From assembly GCF_000737845.1 (NCBI RefSeq), contig NZ_ATLK01000001.1, positions 310,001-374,000 of the forward strand: DNA of 64,000 bases, written 5' to 3'. This DNA comes from Bifidobacterium bombi DSM 19703. GTDB taxonomy: Bacteria; Actinomycetota; Actinomycetes; Actinomycetales; Bifidobacteriaceae. Every line of letters starts with the position of its first letter. Position 1 is the stretch's first letter. The notes under the pieces are model-generated. The model ran no database searches. It was not told the DNA's origin and saw only the letters and a list, made by a program, of their open reading frames with translations. Of the stretch, positions 1 to 8,985 are shown in pieces. Made by a program: the position numbers and the translations under genes.

Positions 1-2
1 TG

Positions 3-374
3 GCGGATCTAGTCGAGGATTGGGGCCGTGCGAGCAGAGGCGACCATGGCTATTCGCGTTTGGGCGCAGTGGTGGGTGCCACTCATCCACGTCAGGGTCT
101 CGAGCTACGCAGGAGGATGGCACACACCTTCTTCCTGGTTCCTGGATATGGGGTGCAGGGCGGAACCGCGAACGATGTCGCCGGCATGTTCGACGACAAT
201 AGGTCGGGCGCCATCGTCAATTCCTCCCGCGGGATCATCGGCGCCTGGCAGAAGTCCGGGGAATACAGTCCGGACATGGACGCTCAGGAGGCGATCGATC
301 TCGTGGCGAAGACAGCCCGTGCCGCAGTCATCGCCATGCGCGACGATCTGGCACAGGCTTTGAGGAGCCGATGA
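3..374 (+). CDS. pyrF: Orotidine 5'-phosphate decarboxylase, C-terminal part (5' end outside window)
   Basis: The reading frame is open from base 3, so the gene begins upstream. PyrF decarboxylates OMP to UMP, the last step of de novo pyrimidine synthesis, in the cytoplasm. The visible C-terminus carries [12 protein letters not shown] and the IVNSSRGII segment, which match the phosphate-binding end of the type 2 (long, mycobacterial-like) OMP decarboxylases. The catalytic Asp/Lys motif lies outside the window. Downstream pyrK, pyrD and pyrE on the same strand support the call. The identity is secure; only the upstream extent is unknown. Confidence 0.9.
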   Translation, partial: ADLVEDWGRASRGDHGYSRLGAVVGATHPRQGLELRRRMAHTFFLVPGYGVQGGTANDVAGMFDDNRSGAIVNSSRGIIGAWQKSGEYSPDMDAQEAIDLVAKTARAAVIAMRDDLAQALRSR

Positions 375-603
375 TGCCGCATTCAATCCGGACCAGCATC
401 GTGCCTTCCTGCCCGGTTCATCCTTCAACGCCGTGTCGGACAACCCCATTCGGCGGCGATTGGGATAATGCCTACAGTGACGATTTCGCGAATGCCGTTT
501 CCCGACGCTTCCTTTGGTCCAGATCGCGGCGGGAGGCCCAAGTTCTATCCTCAGGACAAAAACGTGCCAGCCATATCATCAAACCGAGCCGACAAGGAGA
601 GTA

Positions 604-1491
604 ATGACTGCAACATCATTCATGTCAACGCGCCCTGGTGCTTCATCGCGCCAAGTGCTTGGCGGTTCCGTCAGGGCCGCCGACCAAGTGGTGGCCGAGG
701 CTGCCGCCGCAGGCCGGATTCCAGGCCGTCGAACGACCCGTGTCGTCAGTCAGGAACTCCTGAATGACCATCAGGGGATATACCGCCTCGTGCTCAGCGA
801 CTCCTACACCGCGGCACACGCAGAACCGGCTCAGTTCGTGAATCTGTACCCGGCGAACAGTCAGATGCTGTTGCCAAGGCCTTTCGGTGTCGCCGGCGTC
901 CACGGTCAGGATGTGGAGCTCATCTATCAGATCGTCGGTGCAGGCACCGAAGAATTCAGCCACCTGGTGTCGGGTGATTCCATCGATATGATGGGGCCAC
1001 TGGGCACGCCGTTCGATGTGAGCGGACGGGCCGATTATGTCCTTGTGGGAGGAGGGCTCGGCATACCGCCGTTGTTGTACACCGCTCAGCTTTTGGCTGA
1101 GCGTGACGATGTCCAGGTGACCACGGCGTTTGGTTATCGTGACGGTCATTTCGCACAGGAGACGGCTGCACGGTACGTTCCTCCCGAAAGGATGCATGCC
1201 ATCAGTGATGCCCAGGGTAATGTGGTGGATCTGCTCAACGACATCGAAGATGGGCTAGGGGATGCCGATTTACCTCCAGTCATTCTTTCATGCGGGCCAA
1301 TGCCGATGATGCGTGCGGTGGCGAAGTGGGCCGCCCGGCGTGGCATGGCTTGCCAATTGAGTCTCGAGGCCCGGATGGGCTGTGGCTATGGCGCGTGTGT
1401 GGCGTGCGTGGTCGATACGCCACAGGGGCGTTTGAAGGTATGCAAGGATGGTCCGGTGTTCACTTCCGAGCGTCTTGGCTGGAACGTGTGA
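604..1491 (+). CDS. pyrK: Dihydroorotate dehydrogenase B, electron transfer subunit
   Basis: PyrK is the FAD and 2Fe-2S subunit that passes electrons from the PyrD subunit to NAD+ in class 1B dihydroorotate dehydrogenase. The 295-residue protein has a ferredoxin-reductase-like fold, with an FAD-binding part including LPRPFGVAG and a nucleotide-binding part including LVGGGLGIPPL. A C-terminal 2Fe-2S cluster site is formed by C260, C265, C268 and C280. ATG 604 follows the SD sequence AAGGAGA; upstream in-frame starts would add an unconserved stretch. The serine- and alanine-rich first 50 residues are longer than in many PyrK proteins. Its partner pyrD follows 247 bases downstream. Confidence 0.95.
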   Translation: MTATSFMSTRPGASSRQVLGGSVRAADQVVAEAAAAGRIPGRRTTRVVSQELLNDHQGIYRLVLSDSYTAAHAEPAQFVNLYPANSQMLLPRPFGVAGVHGQDVELIYQIVGAGTEEFSHLVSGDSIDMMGPLGTPFDVSGRADYVLVGGGLGIPPLLYTAQLLAERDDVQVTTAFGYRDGHFAQETAARYVPPERMHAISDAQGNVVDLLNDIEDGLGDADLPPVILSCGPMPMMRAVAKWAARRGMACQLSLEARMGCGYGACVACVVDTPQGRLKVCKDGPVFTSERLGWNV

Positions 1492-1738
1492 TCGGCCTGT
1501 TGCTATGTGGACCGCAATGGGTGAGCGAGGGGTTTTCGTTTTGCCTGTCTCTCATCGGAACCTTCGCACTGGATTGGCAGGTACGGCATGACGATTTGGT
1601 GGCGTGGTGGGCTTGTCTGATCGGATGGGGTGTTCAAGGCAAGGATGACGCAGTACGTACTGCAGTGCACGGATGGGGAAAGCCGTCAAGATTCGAATGG
1701 AGAAAACAAAAATGACGCGAAGCAAGGAGCATACGTCG

Positions 1739-2668
1739 ATGAACGAGTTGGACTTGCACAAATGGCGGTATCAAACGGTCGTCGCCGGCGTGCGGTGGAA
1801 GAATCCGGTTGGTACCGCCTCCGGCACGTTTCAGTTGGATGCCTGCGGCGACTACTATGATGTCAGCGGTCTTGGCGCGATTTGTACGAAAGGGGTCTCG
1901 CCTGTGCCGTGGGAAGGGAATCCCGGCCCACGCACTGCGGAGAGTCCGGCCGGTATGGTCAATGCGGTAGGACTTCAAAATCCAGGAGTGGACCACTATC
2001 TGGTGGACGAGCTCCCTAGGCTCAAGAGACTCGGGGCGATGGTGATCACCAACGTTGCCGGCCACAGCGATGACGACTATGCACAAGTGGTCGGAAAACT
2101 GGCAGACAGCGATGCTGATATGCTCGAAATCAACGTGAGTTGTCCGAACGTGAGCCACGGCGGCATGAGCGTGGGCACCGACCCCGTGGCGCTTGGTCGG
2201 TTGATTGCGCGGCTGCGCAAGCTAACCGACAAGCCGATGATCGTCAAACTCACGCCGAACGTGACGGATATCGTGGCTCCAGCACGTGCCGCCGTGGAGT
2301 CCGGAGCCGATGCGTTGAGCCTGATCAATACGCTGGTCGGGATGCGTATCGACATCGTGACGGGCGAGCCCATCATTGCCAATACCACGGGCGGTGTCTC
2401 GGGGCCGGCGATTCTTCCCATTGCATTGGGTTTCGTATGGCGCGTGAGGCAGGCGTTGCCGCAGGTTCCGATCATCGGCATCGGTGGCATTGATTCGGGA
2501 GAGAAGGCTCTGGAGTATCTGTATGCAGGTGCCAATGCCGTTGAAGTCGGTGCCGCGGCACTCAGCGATCCCACGGCGCCGATGCGGGTGGCCTGCGAAC
2601 TTGATGAACTTCTGGAGACTCGCCCGGAGTTGGCTCGATGCCTGGCAGAAGGAAGGACATGGCGGTGA
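1739..2668 (+). CDS. pyrD: Dihydroorotate dehydrogenase B, catalytic subunit
   Basis: This FMN enzyme oxidises dihydroorotate to orotate together with PyrK. The translation shows NPVGTASGTF near the N-terminus, the active-site loop EINVSCPN with catalytic Cys about residue 135 (class 1 enzymes use Cys), and the FMN phosphate site IIGIGGI near the C-terminus. The start ATG 1739 is chosen because AAGGAG at 1724-1729 sits 9 bases upstream and the family begins near this point; ATGs at 1673 and 1712 are in frame but have poorer context. The resulting 309 residues fit class 1B. The presence of pyrK next door confirms the NAD-linked type. Confidence 0.95.
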   Translation: MNELDLHKWRYQTVVAGVRWKNPVGTASGTFQLDACGDYYDVSGLGAICTKGVSPVPWEGNPGPRTAESPAGMVNAVGLQNPGVDHYLVDELPRLKRLGAMVITNVAGHSDDDYAQVVGKLADSDADMLEINVSCPNVSHGGMSVGTDPVALGRLIARLRKLTDKPMIVKLTPNVTDIVAPARAAVESGADALSLINTLVGMRIDIVTGEPIIANTTGGVSGPAILPIALGFVWRVRQALPQVPIIGIGGIDSGEKALEYLYAGANAVEVGAAALSDPTAPMRVACELDELLETRPELARCLAEGRTWR

Positions 2669-2947
2669 CCGGTCTAGTGCCATGGTCTGTCTGTCGCGGG
2701 AGGTTCACAGCTGTTGGGGTCGCCTGGCTGTTCTGCGATGGTTGAGGGTCGCGCAGGATGGCTTCATGGAAGAGGCGGCGATAACTGATGGTTCGGCCGC
2801 TTCGGTGATTCCAAGCGTCCCTCATGGATAGAGGCCTGGCGGATGGTAGGTGCGGTGCCGCTGAACGACGGGAGAAGAACGACCGGGTATGCCGGGGTTC
2901 GGCGTATCATGTAAACCACTCGCTCGATGAAGCATAGGAGAACAACA

Positions 2948-3745
2948 ATGACATCAGACAATCCACAGGATACGGCCGCTGGCGATTCACCACGGCATGC
3001 GGCATCGGCAAGGGGTGCTTCTGCACGCGGGGCACTGCGCAACCCCCCATCGCAAACCCCTCTGGGTCAGCGTTTCACGGAGTTCATGCTCCAGTCCAAT
3101 GCGTTGAAATTCGGAGATTTCACTTTGAAATCCGGTAGGCGCTCGCCCTATTTCATCAATGCAGGAGCGTTCGATGACGGACGCAAGATCGCCACGCTCG
3201 GTGCTTTCTATGCCGAGAAGATTTCGCAGAGCATCACCGAGGGGAAGCTTCCCTCGCGCATCGACACCGTCTTCGGACCGGCGTACAAGGGGATACCGCT
3301 TGCGGTGTCCACCTCGATTGCATTGGCCAGCATGCAGGGCATGAACGTCGGATACACCTTTGACCGCAAGGAACCTAAAGATCATGGCGATGGCGGCATC
3401 ATGGTCGGTTCGCCGCTGAAGGACGGCATGAAGGTGCTTCTTGTCGATGACGTCATGACCGCTGGAACGGCGGTGCGTGAGGTGGTGCCCAAGATCAAGG
3501 CGGAAGCCGATGTTCAGATCGTGGGGCTCGTGCTCAGTGTCGACCGCATGGAGAAGACCAAGGATTGCGACCTGTCCGCGGTCGACGCAGTCGAGCGGGA
3601 ATTCGGGTTCCCTGTCATATCCATTGCGAACGTACGCGAGATCTTCGATTCCGCCAAGCGGATGGTCACCCTTGACGGATCGCGTCTGCTTACGGACGAC
3701 GTCGTTTCGGCCGCGGATGAATACCTGGCGAAATACGGTGCGTGA
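2948..3745 (+). CDS. pyrE: Orotate phosphoribosyltransferase
   Basis: PyrE joins orotate to PRPP to make OMP, the PyrF substrate. The PRPP-binding motif [13 protein letters not shown] is at about residues 162-174, and the [10 protein letters not shown] loop is present. ATG 2948 follows AGGAG at 2936-2940 by 7 bases. The 265-residue protein is longer than the common 210-230 because of an N-terminal Ser/Ala/Arg-rich extension of roughly 35 residues before the conserved [10 protein letters not shown]. It lies 279 bases after pyrD, so it may share the operon transcript or have its own promoter in that gap; no strong promoter was seen there. Confidence 0.95.
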   Translation: MTSDNPQDTAAGDSPRHAASARGASARGALRNPPSQTPLGQRFTEFMLQSNALKFGDFTLKSGRRSPYFINAGAFDDGRKIATLGAFYAEKISQSITEGKLPSRIDTVFGPAYKGIPLAVSTSIALASMQGMNVGYTFDRKEPKDHGDGGIMVGSPLKDGMKVLLVDDVMTAGTAVREVVPKIKAEADVQIVGLVLSVDRMEKTKDCDLSAVDAVEREFGFPVISIANVREIFDSAKRMVTLDGSRLLTDDVVSAADEYLAKYGA

Positions 3746-3995
3746 TCCGTCATGTGCAGGGGCGCTCGGCTGGTCGGCTTCTTGCGGATGGATCTCCGTT
3801 TTCGGTTCAAGTGTCGTACTATTCCCTTGTTTCATGGCCGTGCGCTTCATGTTGTGAGATGTCGTTGAAGGAGCGCCTGTCCGGCGTGCTGCCTGTGTCC
3901 AGCTTATACCGCGTCCGATGTAATCGTCGGACCGGCTGTACATCGGTGTGAATCTGATCCGGGAATGCCTCCTGCGCCATCGTTCTGATTTCATT
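3746..3995. other. Intergenic spacer after pyrE, no gene seen
   Basis: About 250 bases between the pyrE stop and the promoter of the DUF3737 gene. Short open frames here have no recognisable product or ribosome binding site. A small perfect hairpin GTCCGA/TCGGAC (3913-3918 with 3927-3932, 8-base loop) is present but has no T-run after it, so I do not call it a terminator. This spacer separates the housekeeping pyr operon from the accessory redox region. Confidence 0.5.
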
Positions 3996-4025
3996 TTGAC
4001 TTGAAGTACTTTAAGTCCATAGACT
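3996..4025 (+). promoter_or_regulatory. MerR-type promoter and operator for the DUF3737-patB pair
   Basis: A -35 TTGACT (3996-4001) and a -10 TAGACT (4020-4025) are separated by 18 bases. The dyad CTTGAAGTACTTTAAG (4000-4015) lies between them. An over-long spacer filled by an AGT/ACT-centred palindrome is the hallmark of promoters activated by MerR-family regulators through DNA untwisting. A second, very similar dyad lies before the aldo/keto reductase at 8119-8985. That a MerR protein binds here is inference; no merR gene is in the window. Confidence 0.6.
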
Positions 4026-4062
4026 GATGAACCATATCACGATGGCGGAAAGAGGTAAAGGC

Positions 4063-4989
4063 GTGGCACACTATGAAAACCAGTATTTCGAAGGTGAACG
4101 GCCGTTGTTTGGGGAACATGGGGCTTCATTGAGGGGCGTGACGTTTGGAGAAGGCGAATCACCGCTCAAAGAGGGGCGCGATCTGGATCTCGATCGCGTT
4201 GTTTTCAAATGGAAATACCCCCTGTGGTACTGCAGGCATGTAACCGCTGCGAATGTGATGTTCGAGGAAATGTCTCGTTCGGGAATCTGGTATACCGATG
4301 ACGTCACCGTCAGCGACAGCACCATTCAGGCGCCTAAGCAGTTTCGGCGCTGTCACGGGGTGAGACTCAAGAACGTCCATTTTTCCGATGCCGAGGAGAC
4401 GTTGTGGACCTGCAGCAACGTGGATATCGAAAACGTCACCGTGCACGGCGATTACTTCGGAAAGGATTGCATCGGAGTCAAGGTCAGCCATATGGATCTC
4501 ATAGGCAACTATGTCTTTGACGGAGGCCGTGACATTGAGGTGAGCGACTCCAAACTCATGAGCAAAGATGCCTTCTGGAATTGCGAAAACGTGACGTTGA
4601 GGAACTGCTTCATCGACGGCGAGTACCTTGCTTGGAACACCAGGAACCTCATATTGGAGAATTGCGTGATCGAGAGCGATCAGGGCTTGTGCTACGTCGA
4701 AGGCTTGACCATGCGCAACTGCACGCTCATCCATACGGACCTTGCTTTCGAGTACTGTTCGGACATCGATGCGCAGGTCAGTTCGAACGTGGAAAGCATC
4801 AAGAATCCCATAAACGGGGTAATTCGTGTGGAAGGGGTCGATGAGCTTATCATGGACGAGACGAAGATCGATCCAAGCAAGACTAAGATACGCATCGGAG
4901 CGGATAATGGTGCCCGTCCGGAGAACGTTTCTCCTCGCGGGCGGGCTGGTCAATCAGGGAAGGCGGCCATGGTCAATGACGGAATATGA
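4063..4989 (+). CDS. DUF3737 family right-handed beta-helix protein
   Basis: The protein resembles the DUF3737 family of cytoplasmic proteins of unknown function. It is built of repeated short strands with regularly spaced N, V and C residues (for example VTLRNCFIDG, LILENCVIES, LTMRNCTLIH), as in a right-handed parallel beta-helix. The N-terminal block YENQYFEGERPLFG is characteristic. An ATG at 4027 is in frame, but the predicted -10 ends at 4025, so a start there would precede the expected transcript start. GTG 4063 with AGAGG at 4051-4055 fits better; this choice is uncertain. The 3' end overlaps the C-S lyase gene by 14 bases, suggesting translational coupling. Its role is unknown; the context suggests sulfur or redox metabolism. 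Confidence 0.8.
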   Translation: MAHYENQYFEGERPLFGEHGASLRGVTFGEGESPLKEGRDLDLDRVVFKWKYPLWYCRHVTAANVMFEEMSRSGIWYTDDVTVSDSTIQAPKQFRRCHGVRLKNVHFSDAEETLWTCSNVDIENVTVHGDYFGKDCIGVKVSHMDLIGNYVFDGGRDIEVSDSKLMSKDAFWNCENVTLRNCFIDGEYLAWNTRNLILENCVIESDQGLCYVEGLTMRNCTLIHTDLAFEYCSDIDAQVSSNVESIKNPINGVIRVEGVDELIMDETKIDPSKTKIRIGADNGARPENVSPRGRAGQSGKAAMVNDGI

Positions 4990-6133
4990 TTTCAGATCGG
5001 CACCGGACAGACGCGGCACCGACTCGGTCAAATGGGATGTGCGTGACGGCGAGCTGCCGATGTGGATAGCGGACATGGACTTCAGGACCGCCCCCGAAAT
5101 CGTGGATGCAATGCGGCGCAAGGTGGATTTTGGCATATTTGGCTACGAGGAGCCACATGACGATTACTTCGTCTCGGTGGCGAACTGGTACGAAGCGGTC
5201 CATCATGTCCATGCTGATACCGGATGGATGGTGCTGTGCACGGGGGTGGTGCCCGCCATCTCCTCGATCGTGCGGCGGGTGAGTCATGTAGGCGACAACG
5301 TGTTGGTGCAGCAGCCGGTGTATAACATATTCACCAATTCAATAGTCAACAACGGCCGTCACCTTGTTTCCAGCGACCTGGTTTATGACGATGCGGACAT
5401 GGCTTACGAGGTTGATTGGGACGACCTCGGGCGTAAGCTTGCTGACCCGCTGACCACGCTCATGATTCTGTGCAATCCTCATAACCCGACGGGCCGCGTG
5501 TGGACGCGGTCCGAACTGATGCGCATCGCGACGATGTGCGTGGAGAATCATGTGGTGCTTCTCAGCGACGAGATTCATGGCGACTTGGTGCTGGACGGTC
5601 CTGATTACACTCCAGTGTTCACCCTACCGCAACCATTGAGAGACAATTCGATAACGCTGGTCTCACCAAGCAAGACGTTCAACCTTGCGGCGTTGCACGT
5701 GGCCACGGTCATCGCCCCCGAGACCAATCTTCGCGAAAGTGTCTCCCGAGGACTTAACAGCGAGGAATTGGCGGAGCCGAACCTGCTTGCCATCCCAGGT
5801 ACCATAGCCGCGTATACCAAGGGTCAGGCGTGGCTTACCGGTCTAAAACACCAGCTGAGGAGCAATCGGTCGGTCGTAGGGGATTTCCTGGGGAGTCACC
5901 CGCTGGGGGTGCGCTTGGTTCCCGGGAGGGCCACCTATCTGCTGTGGCTCGACTGTTCCGCGATAACTCGGGACAGCACGGCGCTGGCCGAGGACATCCG
6001 TGCCAGGACCGGTCTGTATCTGTCCTCGGGAGCCATGTATGGGGGCAATGGGTCGCTGTTCCTGCGTATGAACATCGCTTGCCCTCCATCGAGGATTGAG
6101 GATGGTCTGCAGCGGCTTGCGATGGCGTTGTAG
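4976..6133 (+). CDS. patB: PLP-dependent C-S lyase of the MalY/PatB family (cystathionine beta-lyase type)
   Basis: A fold-type I aminotransferase-like enzyme of 385 residues, expected to cleave C-S bonds of cystathionine or cysteine conjugates to a thiol, pyruvate and ammonia. Family features seen: DMDF near residue 35 (the MalY/PatB N-terminal signature PMWIADMDF), CNPHNPTGRVW, SDEIHGDL, and the PLP lysine K233 in SPSKTFNLA. The start ATG 4976 lies inside the end of the DUF3737 gene and begins at the conserved TEYDF, so the two are probably coupled and share the MerR-type promoter at 3996-4025. MalY-like enzymes can also act as regulatory partners in other bacteria, but nothing here indicates that. 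Confidence 0.88.
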   Translation: MTEYDFRSAPDRRGTDSVKWDVRDGELPMWIADMDFRTAPEIVDAMRRKVDFGIFGYEEPHDDYFVSVANWYEAVHHVHADTGWMVLCTGVVPAISSIVRRVSHVGDNVLVQQPVYNIFTNSIVNNGRHLVSSDLVYDDADMAYEVDWDDLGRKLADPLTTLMILCNPHNPTGRVWTRSELMRIATMCVENHVVLLSDEIHGDLVLDGPDYTPVFTLPQPLRDNSITLVSPSKTFNLAALHVATVIAPETNLRESVSRGLNSEELAEPNLLAIPGTIAAYTKGQAWLTGLKHQLRSNRSVVGDFLGSHPLGVRLVPGRATYLLWLDCSAITRDSTALAEDIRARTGLYLSSGAMYGGNGSLFLRMNIACPPSRIEDGLQRLAMAL

Positions 6134-6255
6134 GGCCGATGAAAGGTGTGTCATGAGAATTGGAGGACGCAGCGGTTTGCGGAGCGTTCGCCGGGCTGGG
6201 AACATACTCAGGTCGGTGAGGTTCACGTACGGCATGAGCGTAAGCATGCTTATCA

Positions 6256-6771
6256 ATGAAAACAACGTTTTTGATTTTTTACCCTGATTTCGCGAGATCA
6301 AGGGTAAACAGGGCCTTGATAGGCCGTCTTGACGACGATGTTGAGGTGCGGGACATGTATCAGTCAGTCGTATCTGCGATTCATCATCGATGTGGAAGCG
6401 GAAAGCCGCATCCTCGGAGCTGCCGACCGGGTCGTGATCCAATTCCCGGTGTATTGGTACAGTTTTCTGGCATTGCTCAAGCAATGGGAGGATGACATCA
6501 TGCACATCGGCCAGTGGTCGGGCAAGGAAATGCTTGTGGCCGCGTCATTCGGTGCGAACAACTACGGCAGGGGCCAGTCGGTGAAGTATACCGCCAACGA
6601 ATTGCTGAGTCCTTTCCAGGCGACGGGGCGGCTGACCGGAATGAAGTATCTTAAGCCTTTCACAGTCACGGGGCTTCGAGCATTACCGATGACGACCTTG
6701 ATGGCCAGGCTCGGGAATATCGCAGGTACATCGTAGATCCCGATGTGCCTGTGTTGGGTGATTTTGAGTGA
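6256..6771 (+). pseudogene. NAD(P)H-dependent oxidoreductase (flavodoxin-like, KefF/YwrO type), broken by two frameshifts
   Basis: The frame starting at ATG 6256 gives MKTTFLIFYPDFARSRVNRA and VRDMYQS. The homology then continues in the next frame from about 6365 (IDVEAES, VIQFPVYWYSFLALLKQWED, VAASFGANNYGRGQSVKYTA, GMKYLKPFTVTGLRAL). It returns to the first frame at about 6682 (ITDDDLDGQAREYRRYIV) and ends at TGA 6769-6771. Two compensating frameshifts therefore disrupt an otherwise recognisable quinone or nitroreductase-like flavodoxin-fold protein. The stretch between QWED and VAASFG is also shorter than usual, suggesting a deletion. Sequencing error could explain one shift, but both plus the short segment favour real decay. 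Confidence 0.75.
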
Positions 6772-6831
6772 AGGACGAAGCGGTGGGGTGGCTCCTCCAT
6801 CGAGCTGCCGCGCCTGAAACAGGAGGTCATC

Positions 6832-7839
6832 ATGGAATACGCAAAGTTGGGGAATTCGGGCATCACGGTCTCGAAAATGGCTGTCGGGTGCATGAGTTTC
6901 GGTGAGCCCGGGAGCATGCACGATTGGACGCTGGCTTATTCCGAAACGAAACGGACGGTGAGTCATGCCCTTGATCTGGGCATCAATTTCTTCGACACGG
7001 CCAACGGTTATTCGAAGGGAACGAGTGAGGAATATATCGGACGCGCTTTCAAGGAATTGGGCGTCCCCCGAGAGAAGGTAGTCATCGCCTCCAAAGTCTA
7101 TTTCAATCCCGGAAGGCTTTCAAGCCAGGCGATTCATCGGGAGATCGAGGGCACTCTCAAGCGGCTTGGAACGGACTATCTGGATCTGTACATCATCCAC
7201 CGTTTCGATTATGACCATCCCATTGAGGAGACGATGGAGGCCTTGAACGATTTGGTGAAACAAGGGAAGGTGCGCGCATTGGGCGCCTCGGCGATGTACG
7301 GCTACCAGTTCCAGGACATGCAGCAGGTGGCGAAGGACAACGGTTGGGCGCGGTTCGAAGCCATGGAGAACCATTACAATCTGCTGTACCGTGAGGACGA
7401 ACGTGAGTTGATCCCCATATGCAAGGAACAGAATGTTGCGTTGATGCCATACAGTTCATTGGCCGGCGGCCATCTCAGCCATCTAGGCTGGCGGACCAAC
7501 ACGCTACGCAGTGAGACGGACCGTGTTCTCAAAGGCAAGTATGACAAGATGGAAGAGTATGACTTGCGTATCGTCGAGCGTGTCAATGATGTGGCGCAGG
7601 CTCATGGTGTCTCGATGACCGAGGTGGCGCTTGCTTGGCAATGGGCCAAGGGCGTGACAGCTCCCATCATCGGGGCCACGAAGGCAAGCCACTTCGACAG
7701 TGCAGCTGCGGCGAAGGATCTCACGCTTACTCCCGAGGACATTGATTTACTGGAGGAGTGCTATGTGCCGCATGAGATCGTGGGAGCTCTCGACCACAAC
7801 CCTCCCGAGGGTACGATTCTGGTTGATGAGAAGAAGTGA
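6832..7839 (+). CDS. Aldo/keto reductase (YghZ/Kv-beta-like group)
   Basis: A 335-residue NADPH-dependent oxidoreductase of the aldo/keto reductase superfamily, cytoplasmic, reducing aldehydes or ketones. The catalytic tetrad is visible as D55, Y60, K88 and H123 (FDTANGY, IASKV, IIHR). The cofactor-binding end is GVTAPIIGATKASH. Translation starts at ATG 6832 with AGGAGG at 6821-6826, 5 bases upstream. It follows the oxidoreductase pseudogene by 60 bases and may once have formed an operon with it. The physiological substrate cannot be told from sequence; detoxification of reactive carbonyls is the usual guess for such genes. Confidence 0.9.
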   Translation: MEYAKLGNSGITVSKMAVGCMSFGEPGSMHDWTLAYSETKRTVSHALDLGINFFDTANGYSKGTSEEYIGRAFKELGVPREKVVIASKVYFNPGRLSSQAIHREIEGTLKRLGTDYLDLYIIHRFDYDHPIEETMEALNDLVKQGKVRALGASAMYGYQFQDMQQVAKDNGWARFEAMENHYNLLYREDERELIPICKEQNVALMPYSSLAGGHLSHLGWRTNTLRSETDRVLKGKYDKMEEYDLRIVERVNDVAQAHGVSMTEVALAWQWAKGVTAPIIGATKASHFDSAAAAKDLTLTPEDIDLLEECYVPHEIVGALDHNPPEGTILVDEKK

Positions 7840-8037
7840 CAGGCAGTGACCGGCAGTGACCGGTGGACGGGTTTTCTCCAGCGGACTGCGGCCCATTCAA
7901 GCCCGAGTTCACAGAGGGCGCACGGGAGCGTGACGTTGTCTATTCCTGGCGGAATCTAACTGCAGTTGCCTGTTCGATTGATGTTTCGATGTGGATGGTT
8001 CGAATATTTGATGGCAAGTCACCATCGGTGTTGAGTA

Positions 8038-8077
8038 CAAGCGGCGGTGGAGGTTTTCTCTTGTTCGCCGCCGCTTG
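8038..8077. terminator. Strong hairpin between convergent aldo/keto reductase genes
   Basis: CAAGCGGCGG (8038-8047) pairs perfectly with CCGCCGCTTG (8068-8077), and the stem can be extended by one G-U and one G-C pair. It lies between two convergent genes, where a bidirectional terminator is expected. No T-run follows on either strand, so it is not a classical intrinsic terminator and might instead act as an RNA 3'-end stabiliser. Confidence 0.45.
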
Positions 8078-8118
8078 AATTGGTCCATGCATCAGGTTCG
8101 GGCAATGACCATTCGCCC

Positions 8119-8985
8119 TCACTTGCCGCTGTACACCGGGAAATGGCTGAACTCTCCGTAATCCTTAATGGGTTGCACGGCCTTCAGACTCTCCATGTCC
8201 TCCTCGGAGATTTCGAAGTCCACGTCGGCGTTGCTGCGCATGTGCTCCGGATTTCCCGTCTTGGGCAAGGCCACGGTCCCTAGCTGCAGATCATAGCGAA
8301 TGCACAGCTGTGGTACGCTCACCCCGTATTTCTCCGCCATCTGTGCCATTTGTGGGCTTTTCAGCAGGACTCCATGAGCCACGGGGGAGTACCCTTCCAC
8401 GAGGATGCCCTGTTTCTTGCAATAGTCCATCAAATCAGAAGGCGTGTTGGAGACGTGCACGAGGAGCTGATTGACCACGGGTTTCACCGTGCACGAGGAA
8501 AGGATGTTCTCGATGTCGCTCTTCTTGAAATTGGAGACCCCTATGGCGCGGATTCGTCCGGACGTGTAGAATTCCTCCAAAGCCCGCCATGCCTCCCGGT
8601 TGCCCTGGGAATAGTCCCCGCCGCGGAAGTCGTCCCACGGTTGAGGTGCATGGATGATCATCATGTCGATGTAGCCGATGTCGAGCTTGTCGAGGGATTC
8701 CTGAATCGCCTTCCTGGCGCTCTCGTAGCTTTTCGCTTCGGCTGCGAGCTTCGTGGTCACGAAGATGTTCTTGCGCTCGATGCCGCAGGTACGCACGCCC
8801 TCTCCGACGCCGCATTCATTGTCATAGGCCTCAGCCGTGTCGATGAGTCTGTAGCCGATGGACACGGCGTCACGCACCGCTTGGGCTGCCTTGTCATCAT
8901 CGATGAACCATGTGCCCAGACCAAGTTTGGGGATGTCCATGCCGTTCGCCATCGTGTACGTTTCATTCAGTATATTGCCACTCAT
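8119..8985 (-). CDS. Aldo/keto reductase (AKR5-like, 2,5-diketo-D-gluconate reductase type)
   Basis: A 288-residue aldo/keto reductase of the prokaryotic AKR5-like group. The catalytic tetrad is D49, Y54, K79 and H112 (LIDTAEAYDNE, VTTKL, IIHAPQP). IRAIGVSNF and VALPKTGNPEHM form the substrate and NADPH sites. It starts at ATG 8985, with AAAGGA a few bases upstream on the minus strand. Its promoter (9059-9089) has the same MerR-type dyad as the DUF3737-patB promoter, so both units are probably co-regulated, for example by electrophiles or aldehydes (inference). It converges on the other aldo/keto reductase at 6832-7839 but is not a recent duplicate of it: the two belong to different subfamilies. 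Confidence 0.92.
   Translation of the reverse strand: MSGNILNETYTMANGMDIPKLGLGTWFIDDDKAAQAVRDAVSIGYRLIDTAEAYDNECGVGEGVRTCGIERKNIFVTTKLAAEAKSYESARKAIQESLDKLDIGYIDMMIIHAPQPWDDFRGGDYSQGNREAWRALEEFYTSGRIRAIGVSNFKKSDIENILSSCTVKPVVNQLLVHVSNTPSDLMDYCKKQGILVEGYSPVAHGVLLKSPQMAQMAEKYGVSVPQLCIRYDLQLGTVALPKTGNPEHMRSNADVDFEISEEDMESLKAVQPIKDYGEFSHFPVYSGK

Noticed and set aside
7831-7862. Three 10-base near-repeats (AAGAAGTGAC, AGGCAGTGAC, CGGCAGTGAC) at the end of the aldo/keto reductase gene
   Set aside because: Too short and too few for a functional repeat; probably slippage around the stop codon.
7998-8010. GGTTCGAAT, resembling a tRNA T-loop
   Set aside because: No acceptor stem, anticodon arm or D arm can be drawn around it.
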